From the NCBI RefSeq assembly GCF_041260155.1, contig NC_091931.1, positions 49,627,758 to 49,691,757 on the forward strand: a DNA stretch of 64,000 bases. The letters are read 5' to 3'. Source of the DNA: Ptychodera flava. Its lineage: Eukaryota; Hemichordata; Enteropneusta; Ptychoderidae. A program made the position numbers and the translations under genes. Shown one piece after another: positions 36,501 to 48,813 of this stretch (the first letter of the stretch is position 1; each line of letters opens with the position of its first letter). The notes beneath the pieces are model-generated. The model saw nothing but the letters and a program-made list of their open reading frames with translations. It had not been told where the DNA came from and did not search any database.

Positions 36501-39500
36501 TAAACGAGACGATGCTTTAAATTGGCACGTGACAGATGACGTCAAAATTACCTGGGACAGTTCCGCCATTGAGGGACAGTTTCTCAAGGTCTCCCTCTAC
36601 GGTTATTTGGAGAACACTGCTACCGGAGAGGCTGATTTAAAACTGGCTACGGTCATAGGTGACAACGTAGAAAACATCGGATCTTACACTTTTGACAAAC
36701 AGATGGTGAATGAAGAACGATACCACATTGGGGCCATCAGAATTACTGAAACTGAAGCGAACTTGGCTGAGTACGTGATTTTATATTTCGATATTGTGAC
36801 ATTTGATTCGACTAGACTTCCGTCCTACACATTTGCATTAGAATGTGTTTTGTTCGTGCTGAGATGTAGGAAGTTGAAGCATCCAATTCGTAAACAACAT
36901 TTGATCAGGAGTGTTATTGCTAAAACAGAATTATTTGACTCTTTTGAATCTCACTTTGACTTGAGCATAGGGTTCGCTAATTCCGTAAACACTACAACTA
37001 CTGATTTTCTGAATGTATGGGCGATCAATATGCTCAATTAATATCACATTACATTTCATTGCATTCTATTGCATTGCATTCATTGCATTGCATTCATTGC
37101 ATTGCATTTATTGCATTGCATAACATTGCATTATATTGCATGGCATGGCATGGCATGGCATTGCATTGCACTGCACTTTATTGCATTGCATTACATTGCA
37201 TTGTATTGCGCAATCTGATTAAAATCAGATGTAGAGTACGGCGACGTCTTTATTTACGCGGTATCCTCTTGCTGTCGCCTCTCATTGCGTTGCATTGCAC
37301 TGCATTTCATTCCATTATATTGCATTGCATCGCAATGCATTACATTACAATGCATTGCATTGCACTGCGTTGCAATGCATTGCACTGCTCTGCATTGCAT
37401 TGCATCAACTTCATTGCAATGCATTGCAATGAAGTACATTGCATTGCATTGCGTTGCAATGCACTGCAATGCATCGTAATGTAATGCATTGCTTTCATTG
37501 CACTGCATTGCATTACATTGCATTTTTTTGCACACCATATAAAGGAGCCGTTGTCAAAATTAGAGTCATTTATACTCTCTGAATGTATACCTTTATAATT
37601 TCTTTATTACTAATAATGAGAGTACCCAATCACTAGTAAGCATTCTGATCTAATCTACTATTATGATTGCTTACGTTTATTGACTGTGGCGTAGATTTCG
37701 TCACTATTTTGTCACCGATAGTGCGAGCTCGCATATCTCTGAATTACGATTTTATTCCAGGGTTTTGTGATTTATTTAACAAGATTTTTATTTTTTTTAA
37801 ATTTTCATTATTCACATAACCCCAATTTGTATTAAAATTGCAGTCACCCCCAGTCACTTTGGAGTGATATACATCCATTGAAGTGGAAGTATAACGTCGA
37901 TTCGCTCGGATTTTGCAAAGACTGGGCGTTCACTGTAGAGGAGCGCGACAAAACCTTCCTAGATGACCTTGAACCTTGCCCTTGCACGTTGCAGCAAGCC
38001 AGAGTGGACGCCGGGAGGTTTACAGCTCATCCAACTTGCAACGAGGCATCGTCACACATTGGTGACAACTGCGAAAGACGGGCGCTAGCCGTACACTGTG
38101 TGAGAGCCAATGAACCAAGGTAAGCATCACCAGGAAGACATGGATGTTGAGATATTAAGAAAAGGTTTATGAAGTTGGCATGTAAAAATGAACGACTATT
38201 GGCTGGCGTGTGGGAGCTACAATACAATTAATTTAGCAAACGAAATACATACAATGTTTGAAACACACGCAATCAGACAGATACTTCATAACCAATTTAA
38301 AAAAAATGACAGTATTGCAGTACAAGAAACCCTATCGTTTTGTTAGCTTTTCCAAAAACTCCTTTTACCAGACTTTGTCTGTTTTACTGTCACTTTGTCT
38401 TAAAATTTTAGGCATTTGAATTTCCAGAGCTCACAATACCACATGAACATGACATGAGAGTTATCATACTATTCTATAAGTCGAACTGCCAGAATCGTTC
38501 TTGTTATACTAAGATACAATTCTTGTAAGTAACATGTCTTTTCTGCATTTCACGTTCATACACAGCGGATATGGTTCGGGACAGCAATGTTGCTATAACA
38601 ACGAAGGAAATTTAATAAATGGTCCCCAGGAATACAGCGGAGGAACCTCTCATCGGCGTCATCACGATGGCATTTATCCGTACAAATCACCGGGGCTGGT
38701 ACCATACTTGTCACATTATCTGACAGACATATTACCATGGGAACACTGTTGTCACTATTCCAATGATTTCTGTCATTACTACTATGACAACAGGCCATCA
38801 GACGACTGCAGGATATACGAACCCCCTAGGCCAGGTGTCGTAGAAACGTTGTACCGATCCATAACTTTAGTTAATGATGTGACTGTTGACATAGCAACTA
38901 TTCCGTCACGTTACAACCTGATATGCAAATGTCATACACTTCAGATTCTGACTCGTTACTCAGTTGAAATTTATCTCCTATTAAGAAATGCAATCACCTT
39001 GATAACTTGTGACATTTTGAACAACGATTTTCTGATTGGTCGATTTTATTTTTATGTTTAAAGTTATTCTGTATTTTGCTACGAAATCTCATGCTACTTC
39101 AATTTTTTAATCAATGTTAGAAGCCTGATTGATGTGAGTGATAAATATCCCTGAGAAATATTCATGTTGGACGCATGTACAATTTTTGCATTCACTGTTT
39201 CATGAAAAGTTGCAAGCATGCTAAGCTTGCATAATTTACTGACAAATCAGTTCCCTTACATTTCTCACGATGGTTTCGATTTTCTGAACTCAAGTCAAAT
39301 TACGATTAGTATAGTGATTTTACTCAGTAATAGTCATGTAGTTTCAATGCTTATACTTCAGGTGGCGGTGTCGGCGATCCACATTTTATCACACTCGATG
39401 GTTTGGAGTATACCTTTAATGGTCATGGTGAGTTTTATCTTATAAGAACAGAAACCAACGACTTCACAATGCAAGGAAGAATGATGAAATTGAAGCTTCA

Positions 39501-42500
39501 ATCGGGTAAGTACAAATGTGTAATTTATTGGATAATCTGATTTTTGGACCAAAGTATCACAAATGTTGTTTAAAAACCCGATGTATCAACCATAGAGTTC
39601 GTATCATACGTGTTATGTTCTATCAGATTGTGATGGTATTTGGGTGTCATTCCTCTTGTCACTGATTTGTGCTGCGTCAGGTTCAGTATGCAGCATACGA
39701 TAATATCTTGTCGACAAAACAAATTGATAACACAAACATGTTATTAGCATTTTAGAACAGTGAAAATAAGGCCACTGTTGTTGAACTTATGGTAACATGG
39801 CCGCATTGCAGGTAGTACGGTAGAGGGCGCCACCGTGTTCACTGCTGTAGCCATGAGTACACGGACATCTGACACTGTTCAAGTCCAGATGAACGACCGA
39901 CGAACCCTTGATGCGTGGATAAACTCAACGGAAGGAAACACTGGTTGGGAAAGAGTGGATTTTGAAGAGAATAATTTTTGGACATTTAACGGTATGATTT
40001 TAGTTATTACTTATTTGCATTAATCTCCGTATGGAGCGAATTTGGACTTAGAAAAACGGCTATTTACCGGGGACAACCCCGGGGGGGGGGGGCAACGTAC
40101 CGTACCGTTTTTGACACACAGTTCAAGTTGTACAGGTTTGGGAGCATATGGCAGAATCACAAACTTTCCCTGACTTGACTCTATGGTGTCGCATGGAATA
40201 TAGTATACCTAGACCTTACAGCAATTCCAAATCACGGTAAATAAAGCTACTGTCTCATCACAACAAATATGACACAGAATACAGAATTTAGCCTACCTGA
40301 TAGACTCAGGCACCTGCAACTTCTGAAATGTTTGGAGACGTTTTGCTGTTTGTCTATTTATTTATTAAGTTGTGTTTCTTACATCCATCCGTTAATGACA
40401 TTTTCCTCATTTAAATATCAAGGTGTATCAGTTGTCAAGGACAACATTGGAAATTCGTCTCTAGTTACGGTCACGTTTAGTAATGGCGTATCGGTGCAAA
40501 TTACTGCCACGGAAGGTACGCTTATGATGTCCTATATGATTTTCGGACCGCCTTCTCTGAAAGGTAAAACACGAGGGCTGATGGGAACATGGAACGACAA
40601 CCCGGATGATGACCTACTGTCAGCTGATGGAGAATACCTGCCCCAGAATTCGGAACTCAGAGATATCCACTATTCGTTTGGAATGACATGTAAGTGTATC
40701 CAGTGGTTTCAAAGAAAAAATTTCAGTAAATTTTGCCACAGATGAAGATAATTGTTGTATAAAGTAAAAATGTTATATTTTTCTAAGTTTTTCTTCTTTA
40801 CCGGAGTGAGGAGCATAGCAGCTTGGTCAAGTATCCGCTATTGTCAATTTCACACTGTGTCTGCTCCGTGAGGACAGGAGGCATTTACTTACGGCTTTGC
40901 CCCTTGTTACTACAGCAACCGAATGAACCCGTATGCTATAAGCTAGTTTCAGACGCGTCTCATCCGCAAAAATATAATGGATTTCTTTAACAAATCCCTG
41001 TTTGCTTTTCTTTTAAGCTGCGTCATATTTTGGCCAAAAACATGTTTGGAAAAGAACAAAATAATTGAAGATATTTCAGTGAATATGTCACAGGTGATTA
41101 AACTGCGACTGTCACAGCAAGACTGTTGATTTAAAGCTCTGCCATTTTATGAAATTCCAGGGAATGTCTCTGAAGAGAATTCTCTCTTTCGATATGATAC
41201 TGGAGAAAGCCATGCAACAATCAACGACTATAGCTATGAACCAGACTTTGAAATACCAACCAACGTCACGGATTACGTAGTTGACCTTTGTGGTGAAAAT
41301 ACCCAGTGCATATTTGACTACAAGGTGACAGGAATTGAAAGTGTGGCCCTGACTTCAAAGGAAGCAGTTGTACAGTATGAGAATTTGGTTGAAGACACAG
41401 CAAAAGGTGACAACAGCATGTGATAATATTGTTGGCCAATAAAATATCTTTACCCTCCTTTACCCCTTTGTACTGTATGTAAGTAGAATATATTATTGGT
41501 CATGTAAAAACATTAACCTTCTTGGTGATATTCAGTGACCAATATTACTAATGATATCACCAGTTTTCTAAGTAAAGTGAGAATTTCGATACCGTTGATG
41601 ACCAAACGCAATATAATCGTATAGTACCATGACATTAGATATAAGCTTGAATATCGAAAACACCAATATCTATCTAAACGAAAGTGTCCTCTGGTTTCAC
41701 AGTTGTCAGCTGTGGCTTTCTTCCAACACCGGCCAATGGTAGTATGATTGTGGACAAGTACACAGAAGGTGGAATAGCAACATTCACATGCAATCAAGGG
41801 TTCAAATCAACGGGATCCGAACAAAGAGCATGTCTTGGAAATGGTTCCTGGAGTGGTACACAACCAGAATGTCGAGGTGAGGAAAATATTCCCTAAAGGT
41901 ATCCGGCTATAGAGCTATGAAAATAGTCCCCTAAAAACTGTACTCTAAATCATATTATCAAGGATATAAAAGAACAGTTTCTGTCTTTGGTAACATAGTT
42001 CCTAATGACATATGGGACTCTGGAATCCAGCCGAAAAACCCGAGGGTCTGTCGTAGAGATATACCCAGTTTTGCCGTGTATATCGTTCTGTGTACTAGCC
42101 TTCTTTTCCTCTCCAAGTGTCTCTTTTCAAAAGGGAGACGATGACTATATCTATCATAGGGAAGAGAGGACGAGCCAAAGACGAATACGAAGGATGAGAT
42201 AAAATGAGAGCAAACGAACCAATTGCAATCTTAGCATAAGGTCGGAATGTTACCGCATTTGGACGTGCCAATATTTAAAGCGCAAAGTAGTAAATCTACA
42301 CATTCAAGATACATAACATGTAATGCTGAAAAGATATCAGATTAAAAGAAATATTTTACATTAATGGACTGAATTTCTTGTCATATCAGCCCATAGCCAC
42401 AATAGGCTAGGAATAGAACCACTTCTCCATACCCATGTCAGACAATGTTTAGTAAAATAATCACTTATTGAGGCTGCAAAACGAACTTTCTTGTAAGATT

Positions 42501-43483
42501 ACGTTTTCTGTTACCTTTCAATTTGCAACTTTGGACATACTATTTGAACTTACATATTTTTATCTCTCTGAACAAGCCGTTGACTGTGGCGATCCAGATC
42601 CAGTCAGCCATGGCATACCAATCATTGTCTGCACAACATACAACTGCACCGTTGACTATACCTGTGAGGAGGGATATAACCTCCAGGGTGTTAATAACAG
42701 AACCTGTCAATCAAATGCTAACTGGGATGGTGAATCTCCCTCTTGCACAAGTACGTCCATATATGATAGATTTAATGTTTTTGCATGATATGGCCATATT
42801 TGTTTGTCATTGTGCCCGTATGTACATATACATAGTGAGGAAGATATGTATATTAAGCAACTTTCATTACGTTTTTGTTGAACCTTACCAATACACGCAA
42901 TATTTGGAACGTAATAAAAGAATTTTTTTATGTCTATGTTATAAGCTGCGCAAAACAAGCTGTAATGTCATTTTCATTTCATCAAAATTGTGATTTTCTC
43001 ACTTCCAGAAAGTACTCTCAAGACTTGGCAATTGGTGCTCGTGATTTTATCTGGTGTTGCAGCCCTTGTTATTGTTTTGTTAATTTTGCTATGGATACTC
43101 CGGCATTGCCGCGTAAAGAAACCTGAGAGAAACGGACGTAACCAATGGTAAGCTACATATGTGTACATAGTGCCAGCGCAATACATCCAGCGGTTCGTGA
43201 GTAATTCTGTGTACCAGTTTATTCATTGTATTACGCTTGTACAGCATATAAAAAACTTGCTCTTCACACGACAAGATTTTCTTGGCTCATATCCAAATTC
43301 TTGTAGACCCCCTTGTGATAATAGATTTTAGAAAGTTTAACGCAAACGTTACTGTTTCTTGTGTCTAACGCCTAATAACTCCTCATTCTCGAAACTCTCT
43401 GCAGGCATGATGCTACAGCACCAAGAGACATGAATGCATTCACTAACGAAGCCTACCAGCTAGATTCTCAAATGGTATGGTAA
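27462..43483 (+). CDS. mesh: Mesh/SUSD2-like adhesion protein, gene A (20 exons)
   Basis: A single-pass cell-surface protein with the Mesh order of domains: signal peptide, NIDO, IPT/E-set, AMOP, VWD, two sushi, membrane span, short tail. Exons: 27462-27531, 29006-29259, 31162-31375, 31799-31894, 32252-32379, 32808-33107, 33290-33427, 34524-34686, 35180-35428, 36473-36770, 37844-38119, 38566-38834, 39362-39505, 39812-39991, 40423-40689, 41161-41406, 41703-41876, 42577-42750, 43009-43147, 43405-43483. All junctions are GT-AG and every phase agrees, giving 1285 residues with no stop, close to insect Mesh. Start chosen because ATG 27462 (AACGATGG) opens a good signal peptide. Mesh is known in septate junctions of insects and SUSD2 on vertebrate epithelia; a junctional or adhesive role here is inferred. 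The inverted paralogue B lies downstream. Confidence 0.9.
28019..28368 (+). mobile_element. MITE with TTAA ends (piggyBac-like), in intron 1 of gene A
   Basis: The left end TTAAGGTAGAATGCGCCT and the reverse complement of the right end, TTAAGGTAGTATGCGCCT, form inverted repeats of about 18 bp. TTAA at both outermost positions fits the TTAA target of piggyBac-type (or Kolobok) transposons. No coding capacity in 350 bp. A truncated relative lies at 24226-24445. Confidence 0.75.
29006..31375 (+). CDS. Gene A exons 2-3: N-terminal extracellular region
   Basis: Exons 29006-29259 and 31162-31375 cover residues about 24-179. There is no named domain I can assign; the segment is acidic and likely globular, with [13 protein letters not shown] and a single cysteine (KCVTYTDD). 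Mesh-type proteins carry a comparable region before NIDO. The intervening intron (29260-31161) shows no gene or known repeat. Confidence 0.75.
31799..34686 (+). CDS. Gene A exons 4-8: NIDO domain
   Basis: Exons 31799-31894, 32252-32379, 32808-33107, 33290-33427 and 34524-34686 encode residues about 180-454. NIDO signatures are plain: [79 protein letters not shown] and [12 protein letters not shown] occurs in nidogen, Mesh, SNED1 and Mucin-4 and is extracellular. The B copy of this part was not found in the window. Confidence 0.9.
35180..35428 (+). CDS. Gene A exon 9: IPT/E-set-like domain
   Basis: 83 codons, phase 1 to 1: [20 protein letters not shown], then [29 protein letters not shown] and [16 protein letters not shown]. 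The pattern G-x-G-G-x-x-I-x-V-x-G, C-x-F-G, C-x-T-P is that of IPT/TIG immunoglobulin-like folds. It aligns codon for codon with B exon 62038-62289. Confidence 0.85.
36473..36770 (+). CDS. Gene A exon 10: extracellular linker
   Basis: Phase 1 to 2, ending at GA before the donor GTACGT. It begins [19 protein letters not shown] and contains VKITWD and [10 protein letters not shown], a beta-rich segment that precedes AMOP in Mesh proteins. It pairs with B exon 61237-61528. Confidence 0.85.
37038..37525. repeat. (TGCAT)n-type pentanucleotide satellite in intron 10 of gene A
   Basis: Nearly 500 bp of ATTGC/TGCAT words with frequent single-base variants, interrupted at about 37209-37285 by unrelated GC-richer sequence. 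It yields false Ile-Ala-Leu-His-Cys open frames on both strands. Confidence 0.93.
37844..38834 (+). CDS. Gene A exons 11-12: AMOP domain
   Basis: Exons 37844-38119 and 38566-38834. Residues run [19 protein letters not shown], then FCKDW, then [36 protein letters not shown], and after the intron [28 protein letters not shown] and RPSDDC. The conserved CPC and paired cysteines are those of AMOP (adhesion-associated domain of MUC4 and other proteins). A nearer CAG at 37853 was rejected as acceptor because it breaks the frame. Confidence 0.92.
39362..41406 (+). CDS. Gene A exons 13-16: VWD domain
   Basis: Exons 39362-39505, 39812-39991, 40423-40689 and 41161-41406, all phase 1 to 1. [20 protein letters not shown] opens a von Willebrand type D domain; [30 protein letters not shown] and [15 protein letters not shown] complete it. 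GDPH and the GxxGxWNDxxxDD loop (calcium-binding in VWD) are present. Exon 16 leads into the sushi repeats. Confidence 0.92.
41703..42750 (+). CDS. Gene A exons 17-18: two sushi (CCP) domains
   Basis: Each exon is 174 nt, phase 1 to 1, and encodes one sushi domain with four cysteines and the late tryptophan: [14 protein letters not shown] to [12 protein letters not shown] (41703-41876) and [12 protein letters not shown] to [12 protein letters not shown] (42577-42750). One-exon, phase 1-1 modules are typical of exon-shuffled sushi domains. Confidence 0.94.
43009..43483 (+). CDS. Gene A exons 19-20: membrane span and cytoplasmic tail
   Basis: Exon 43009-43147 encodes [20 protein letters not shown] followed by [13 protein letters not shown], a membrane span with a basic stop-transfer end. 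Exon 43405-43483 gives the tail with NEAYQLD and the stop TAA at 43481-43483. The tail is about 40 residues; the tyrosine in NEAYQL could be a sorting or phosphorylation site (inference). Confidence 0.88.
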
Positions 43484-46400
43484 TCTGTGCTTGAGTAAAG
43501 AGAATACAATGACATATAACCTGAGGCTGGCAAAAATCGTGTGTTTTTCTGTGTTGAAAGTTTTTTAAATCTTTCTTTCCACTTGTCCACGATATAGCAT
43601 TACTTTTGTGTCTCTTGTCTCGCATACGCCGTCACGAATATGTGTTTATAGTCTCTTTCTACTTGATACCTCTCGATGTCACATTCACTTAACTAATTTA
43701 GACATAATTTACAGCGTTCATTCATGATTGAATATGCATTCTTGCGCCAGTTTTGCTCGTCCAGAATTCTTGCCTTTCTCCACCGAAGTTTTCACACCTC
43801 CACTGTTATCCGTTATGCACTTTAGCCTACATGTAAAAAATGTCATAGTAGCTGTTCTTCTTTGTACACAATCATGATAGTAGTTAACTTTCTTATCAAA
43901 TTTACGATTGATTTTGGTTGGAAATACTACCCCAGCATCGTTGAACAAGTTTTTATTCAATGCAACGATTTAACGTTAACGATTTAAATGTTGAGATTTT
44001 ACCACAATTGTCCCATGATAAACGACATCATGTGTTTTCTTTCAATCCAGGGTCAAAAACTGTGAGGCCGCAAAATGAATATAGCACTGCCAAGTTCTGT
44101 CACCAACATCCCATAACCAGCCACCGTCCAAGCATAAATGAAGAAATAATGGGCTCCGTGCTGATAATTATACCTCATAAATGGGTCAGGGGAAGTCAAC
44201 AATTAACTGGGAGGAAAATCAGAGCACATCAAGTTAGCTGTCCTCTCACCCAAACCTATAAATAAAAGTCAATGGTCATCGCTAAGCCCTTTATCCCAAT
44301 CATGATACCGTCAAATCAAAGGATATCCACATTTTTTTTACGATTTTTTGTGTGTGAGAGACCATGTCACAAGGGAGCTTTGATATGCGAAATATAAAAT
44401 GTTCATTACAAAGACTGATCACTCGCTCACAATTTGTGAGAGAACGATACTAATTCACACTTAACTGTTGTTTGCTCTTCATTTGTACAAATAAATATCA
44501 TCAGGTCGACCATTCCTCTCAAAACTGATAAAGTTGAAGAACGTAATTGGCTCCATGGTCAAGATGAAGTGTGTACGATGATGAAAGCACTTTATTTACT
44601 TCAGCACAGAGTCACTGTGCACAACGAAGCACGATTTGTGTTGATATGAACGGATGTCGCCTGCTTCTCGTTTTGATATATTCTTAAACCACAAATTAAA
44701 ATGATCAAAATTGCGTCAGATGTATTGCATATGGTCTGTGTAGAAGATTGAATGTATCCAAATTATGCATCAGCTCATATTCTTAAATATTCGGTCATAC
44801 CTGTTTTATTGCTACAAAAGTTCATGGGCTTGAAAACTTCCAATATATCAAGTATTAGTGGTCGTTCTCCAACTAACTGATGAAATGGTCTTAGATTATG
44901 AGCGCGCATGGTAAGGTATTGTAATTGTCTATGATACATCATAGACACTTGCCTCTTTATGTTTTTAAATCTTGTTTGTACTTCGGTTATTTCGTTTACA
45001 GTCATTTACGCTGCCCATTATTTACTTATTATGCCAGAGTGAGATCGGTATAAGTAACAGTTTGTCTGCATGAATATATGCAGCAGTGTTGTTAAAAGAT
45101 TAAATCCTTCAAGGCTGTAAAACATAAAAAGACAAGTCCAATTACTATAGAAAGATTATTTTGACTTCTCATATGTCATTTCATTAAATGTTATTAACTT
45201 TACCTATTAGTATACGTCTTACAAGGAATCAGGAATTGAGTATTCTCGAAAAGATATAGTTCCAACAGTTTCCCCCGTTTTCCTATAGTCTATTATTTCG
45301 TCATTTTGTTGTCTAACAATAGAATTACTTTATCGATAACAATTAGCCTTTTGTCTCGCAACGGTTGACGTGTTCGGCGTCAGTAATCATTTCCAGTGTA
45401 TTCAGCTATGCAAAGATTCATTAGACTATGAAGGTTAAAGTTGACAGTATTTTATAAGAGTGGTCGTTGCCGTAGCATGTTTATGCAATGGAATTCAGAA
45501 TTAACCTGGTAATAAGTTTTAATTTCATTATTTTAATGTTTTTTATCTATATGAATCTTAATGGTCAGTAATATACCAATTATTTATGGAGTCTCGCGCC
45601 CTCATTTTACTTGAGACACTACAACACAGGTGTTGTGCATCCGTGCATGTTTGTCTTGATCAGGGAAAGTTATCACCGAGTCTGTACTTTCAATGACGAG
45701 TAAGTGAATTATTACAATATTTTGTCGCCTTATTGATTTTATCATGACGTCACATGGCTTTACACGATGGAAATTTTGCGTTAATCAATTTTGGAGACAT
45801 GTCCAGCTCTTTTAACTTACATCATTCCCTGAATTCGAATAAACGGCGAACAAGTATACACAATGAAGTGTTGTACGACCCAGTGTTTCTATTTTATTGT
45901 TTGAGTAATACAATTCTTTGTGGATTAGAAGAATCAACGACATCAACGATTCTGTAGTTCTTAAGGCTGATTATTGATCATTGAACAAATGCTGCAAATA
46001 CAAGGCCAAAGTGGCCGAACATCTCAAGAGCCTGGAAATACGTCCATGAGGAGGGGCAGATTTCTTCAAAACTGTCTTTGAGAGGACGATTGAGTTTTTA
46101 CAGAAGATGATTAGTGACCTTGGCCAGAAGGGAAGGGGAGCCAAAAGTCTTTCAACAATATGTCTATTAAAATTCATAAAATCAAGGAAAAAATATACAA
46201 GTAGCCATCATCAATGTAAAATTATTTTAATGTAGGCCCCTATATAGTTTTTTTAAGAATTTTCGGCGTTGAATGTCTCTATTCTAGGCTTTGTCTCCAT
46301 ATAATAAGCCCAGATGAGCAAAATCAGCAAACATCATAACATAATTTGTTTTCACTTTTTGGTTTAATATCAAGCAATACAATCTAGAGTAAAGTCTCAG

Positions 46401-47898
46401 TGAGTCTCAACGCTGCTAAAGTCATCAATACTGCATTCCAATTGATGGTAGTCCAATAACAAAATACCAAGCATATTTTAAAAATTTGAATAAAAAAAAT
46501 ATTTACATTTGTATAGTTATCGGTACATTTCTATTAATATGAGTATTTAGAAGGAACAACCATACTCTCAGACTTAGGATTTATGGCATCGCTGGCACGG
46601 CCAAAATTATGCACCCATTGTATGTTTTAGTACTCCGAGAACACTTCATGTGTTACTTGAAAGTAAGACGGATTACAATAATAGAAAGTCACAACATATT
46701 GGCTTTTACAAATTCTTTCAAAGTAGTTACATTACGATACTTGACTTGGCAAACGTTGTCGTACTCAGGAATGTATAGTAAAATTGTGTAAATGTAAACT
46801 TAAATACTATTTTCGCTTGAATACAGAGCATGGTAAATTATATTCGACATATTACTTTGATCATTATATACTTAGCATTTCATGAACGCTGGATGAAAAC
46901 AAGTACAGCCAACAAAGAAAGTCAGTTCTGGCAACACATTTCAAACAATTATACTATTTCCTGAAAAAATCAAAGGTACATTCGCTGAATCAATTCTCTT
47001 TGATTATTTTCCTTACTTTTACAGCTTTTCATTTTCTTATAATTTTGTATGCGTAAAAACACAAGTTGCCTAAACTAATGAGTTACACAGACTCTATATG
47101 TAATAAAATGTTATGAGCAAGCAACAATAGCTTAAGTTCCGGCTCTGTAAATATAGAGGTTGAGTGGGAGTCTGGATAATGGACGGATTAGCGCTGTCTG
47201 GTCAAAAAACAACAAAGCAAAAACAAAAAATCCGACAAAGTATTTTTATTCACGGTAAAGAATAACTGGACGGTACCATAGAGCTCGGCTAGTTGTTTCC
47301 TTATGAGTACTTGATGAACATGTACATAGATATTGATAGATATATGGTTAATGTCGTAATCAATGTTATAGTTCTTTTTCGTGCGGTGTCGATATAGGCA
47401 TGGGAGCTTACGAGACAAGTAAGTGACCTCGCCGGATCACCATCTTACATAATTCAACTGCTTCCGACAATCAATGATGTCGCCGTGCGTCGTTAAAACA
47501 CGCCTTTTATCGTATCTCCTGATGGACGCCAGCAAAAAAGTGAGAAGAACAAACAAGAAATTCAGTACAGTAACTATAAATACAGTTTTTGCATCATTAA
47601 TCTTCCCTTCCCATTTTAGTTAAATTTTATGATCAGTGCACACAGATTCAAAAGATTATTATAATTTCATATTATTTATTCGTCTAAAATGTCATCATGA
47701 TACTTGCGGATTCTCTTCAATATAGTTTAATCATTATCCGCACGACACCGCTACTATCCCTTTTGTTTACGAAACACATCAACTTAAAATTGAGCTGTTT
47801 AACTGTAAGGTAGGCCCATTTCAGTTTTTCGATTTGACGATGCAAATTATCGATGAGTTTCACAGGGTTGCACCTTTGCTTTACGATAAATTAATGAA
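43484..47898. other. 3' region of gene A and spacer between the convergent genes
   Basis: AT-rich, with scattered short frames and no domain recognised on either strand. Gene A's 3' untranslated region probably ends near 44.28 kb. The rest, to the tandem repeat at 47.9 kb, shows nothing I can name. Confidence 0.5.
44261..44266 (+). terminator. Possible poly(A) signal of gene A
   Basis: AATAAA, within CTATAAATAAAAG, about 780 bp past the stop codon. Plausible by distance; not proven. Confidence 0.4.
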
Positions 47899-48100
47899 AC
47901 AGCAGTGATGTGTTGTTAAGTCTACTGAATGGTGGAGCTATGAAGGCCCGTCTGACAGGTTCAGAGGCAAGGCTAGCTACCAAATGCTCTCTGACAGCAG
48001 CAGCAGTGATGTGTTGTTAAGTCTACTGAATGGTGGAGCTATGAAGGCCCGTCTGACAGGTTCAGAGGCAAGGCTAGCTCTGTAATGCTCTGTAACAGTA
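47899..48100. repeat. Tandem duplication, two units of 101 bp
   Basis: AGCAGTGATGTGTTGTTAAG begins at 47901 and recurs at 48002. The two copies are almost identical through GGCAAGGCTAGCT and diverge only at the end. The array abuts the MITE at 48108. Confidence 0.93.
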
Positions 48101-48107
48101 GTAGCAT

Positions 48108-48722
48108 CACAGGCGACCCATTAAGTATTACTGAGTTTTTCACACTGTTTTCTCTATCATTTTCTCTTCTTTCTTCATGTTCTGAATGATTGGAATAAAT
48201 AAAATAAATGGTTTATGTAACCTAACCTAGCCTCTGTGACTCTTTATTTATTTTACACTCCATTACAAGGACGTATATCTCTCATACACACACATGCTGT
48301 AATTAATTAGTCAACACAACTAATTATGCTAATCCGTGGACTTATCAGAGGTTGGTCAACATCGGAAAGATAGTGATGTTAATGTAAAAGTTTTCATCAA
48401 CATCGGAAAGATAGTGATGTTAATGAAAAAGGAGTTTTAACCATTCCTATCTTTCGCGATGTTGACCAACCCGTAAAATCCCTGATAAGTCCACGGATTA
48501 GCATAATTAGTTGTGTTGACTAATTAATTACAGCATGTGTGTGTATGAGAGATATACGTCCTTGTAATGGAGTGTAAAATAAATAAAGAGTCACAGAGGC
48601 TAGGTTAGGTTACATAAACCATTTATTTTATTTATTCCGATCATTCAGAGCATGAAGAAAGAAGAGAAAATGATAGAGAAAACAGTGTGAAAAACTCAGT
48701 AATACTTAATGGGTCGCCTGTG
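48108..48722. mobile_element. Near-palindromic MITE with 7-bp target duplication
   Basis: The element starts CACAGGCGACCCATTAAG and ends with the exact complement. It is flanked by GTAGCAT at 48101-48107 and again at 48723-48729. The inverted arms are about 240 bp each and nearly identical. They surround a centre with a short direct repeat (CATCGGAAAGATAGTGATG twice) and a further inverted copy of it. No coding frame. Family unknown: the 7-bp duplication does not fit Tc1/mariner (TA), piggyBac (TTAA) or typical hAT (8 bp). Arm identity suggests a recent insertion. Confidence 0.88.
48622..48636 (-). terminator. Possible poly(A) signals of gene B inside the MITE
   Basis: On the minus strand the right arm reads GGAATAAATAAAATAAA, with overlapping AATAAA hexamers about 180-190 bp past the stop codon of gene B. 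The left arm carries the same cluster on the plus strand. If used, gene B's transcript would end in a transposon. Confidence 0.45.
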
Positions 48723-48813
48723 GTAGCATATAATAATGTCATGCTACAGGTGCATATCTAAATCACAAAATACTTATAGAGTAATGTTAACAGGCTTTTT
48801 ACTCACATGGTTC

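Noticed and set aside
37017-37538. 155-codon and 94-codon Ile/Ala/Leu/His/Cys frames
   Set aside because: They are translations of the TGCAT satellite in an intron of gene A.
37853-37854. Second CAG as acceptor of the first AMOP exon in gene A
   Set aside because: It puts the AMOP codons out of frame; the acceptor ending at 37843 keeps phase 2 and matches gene B.
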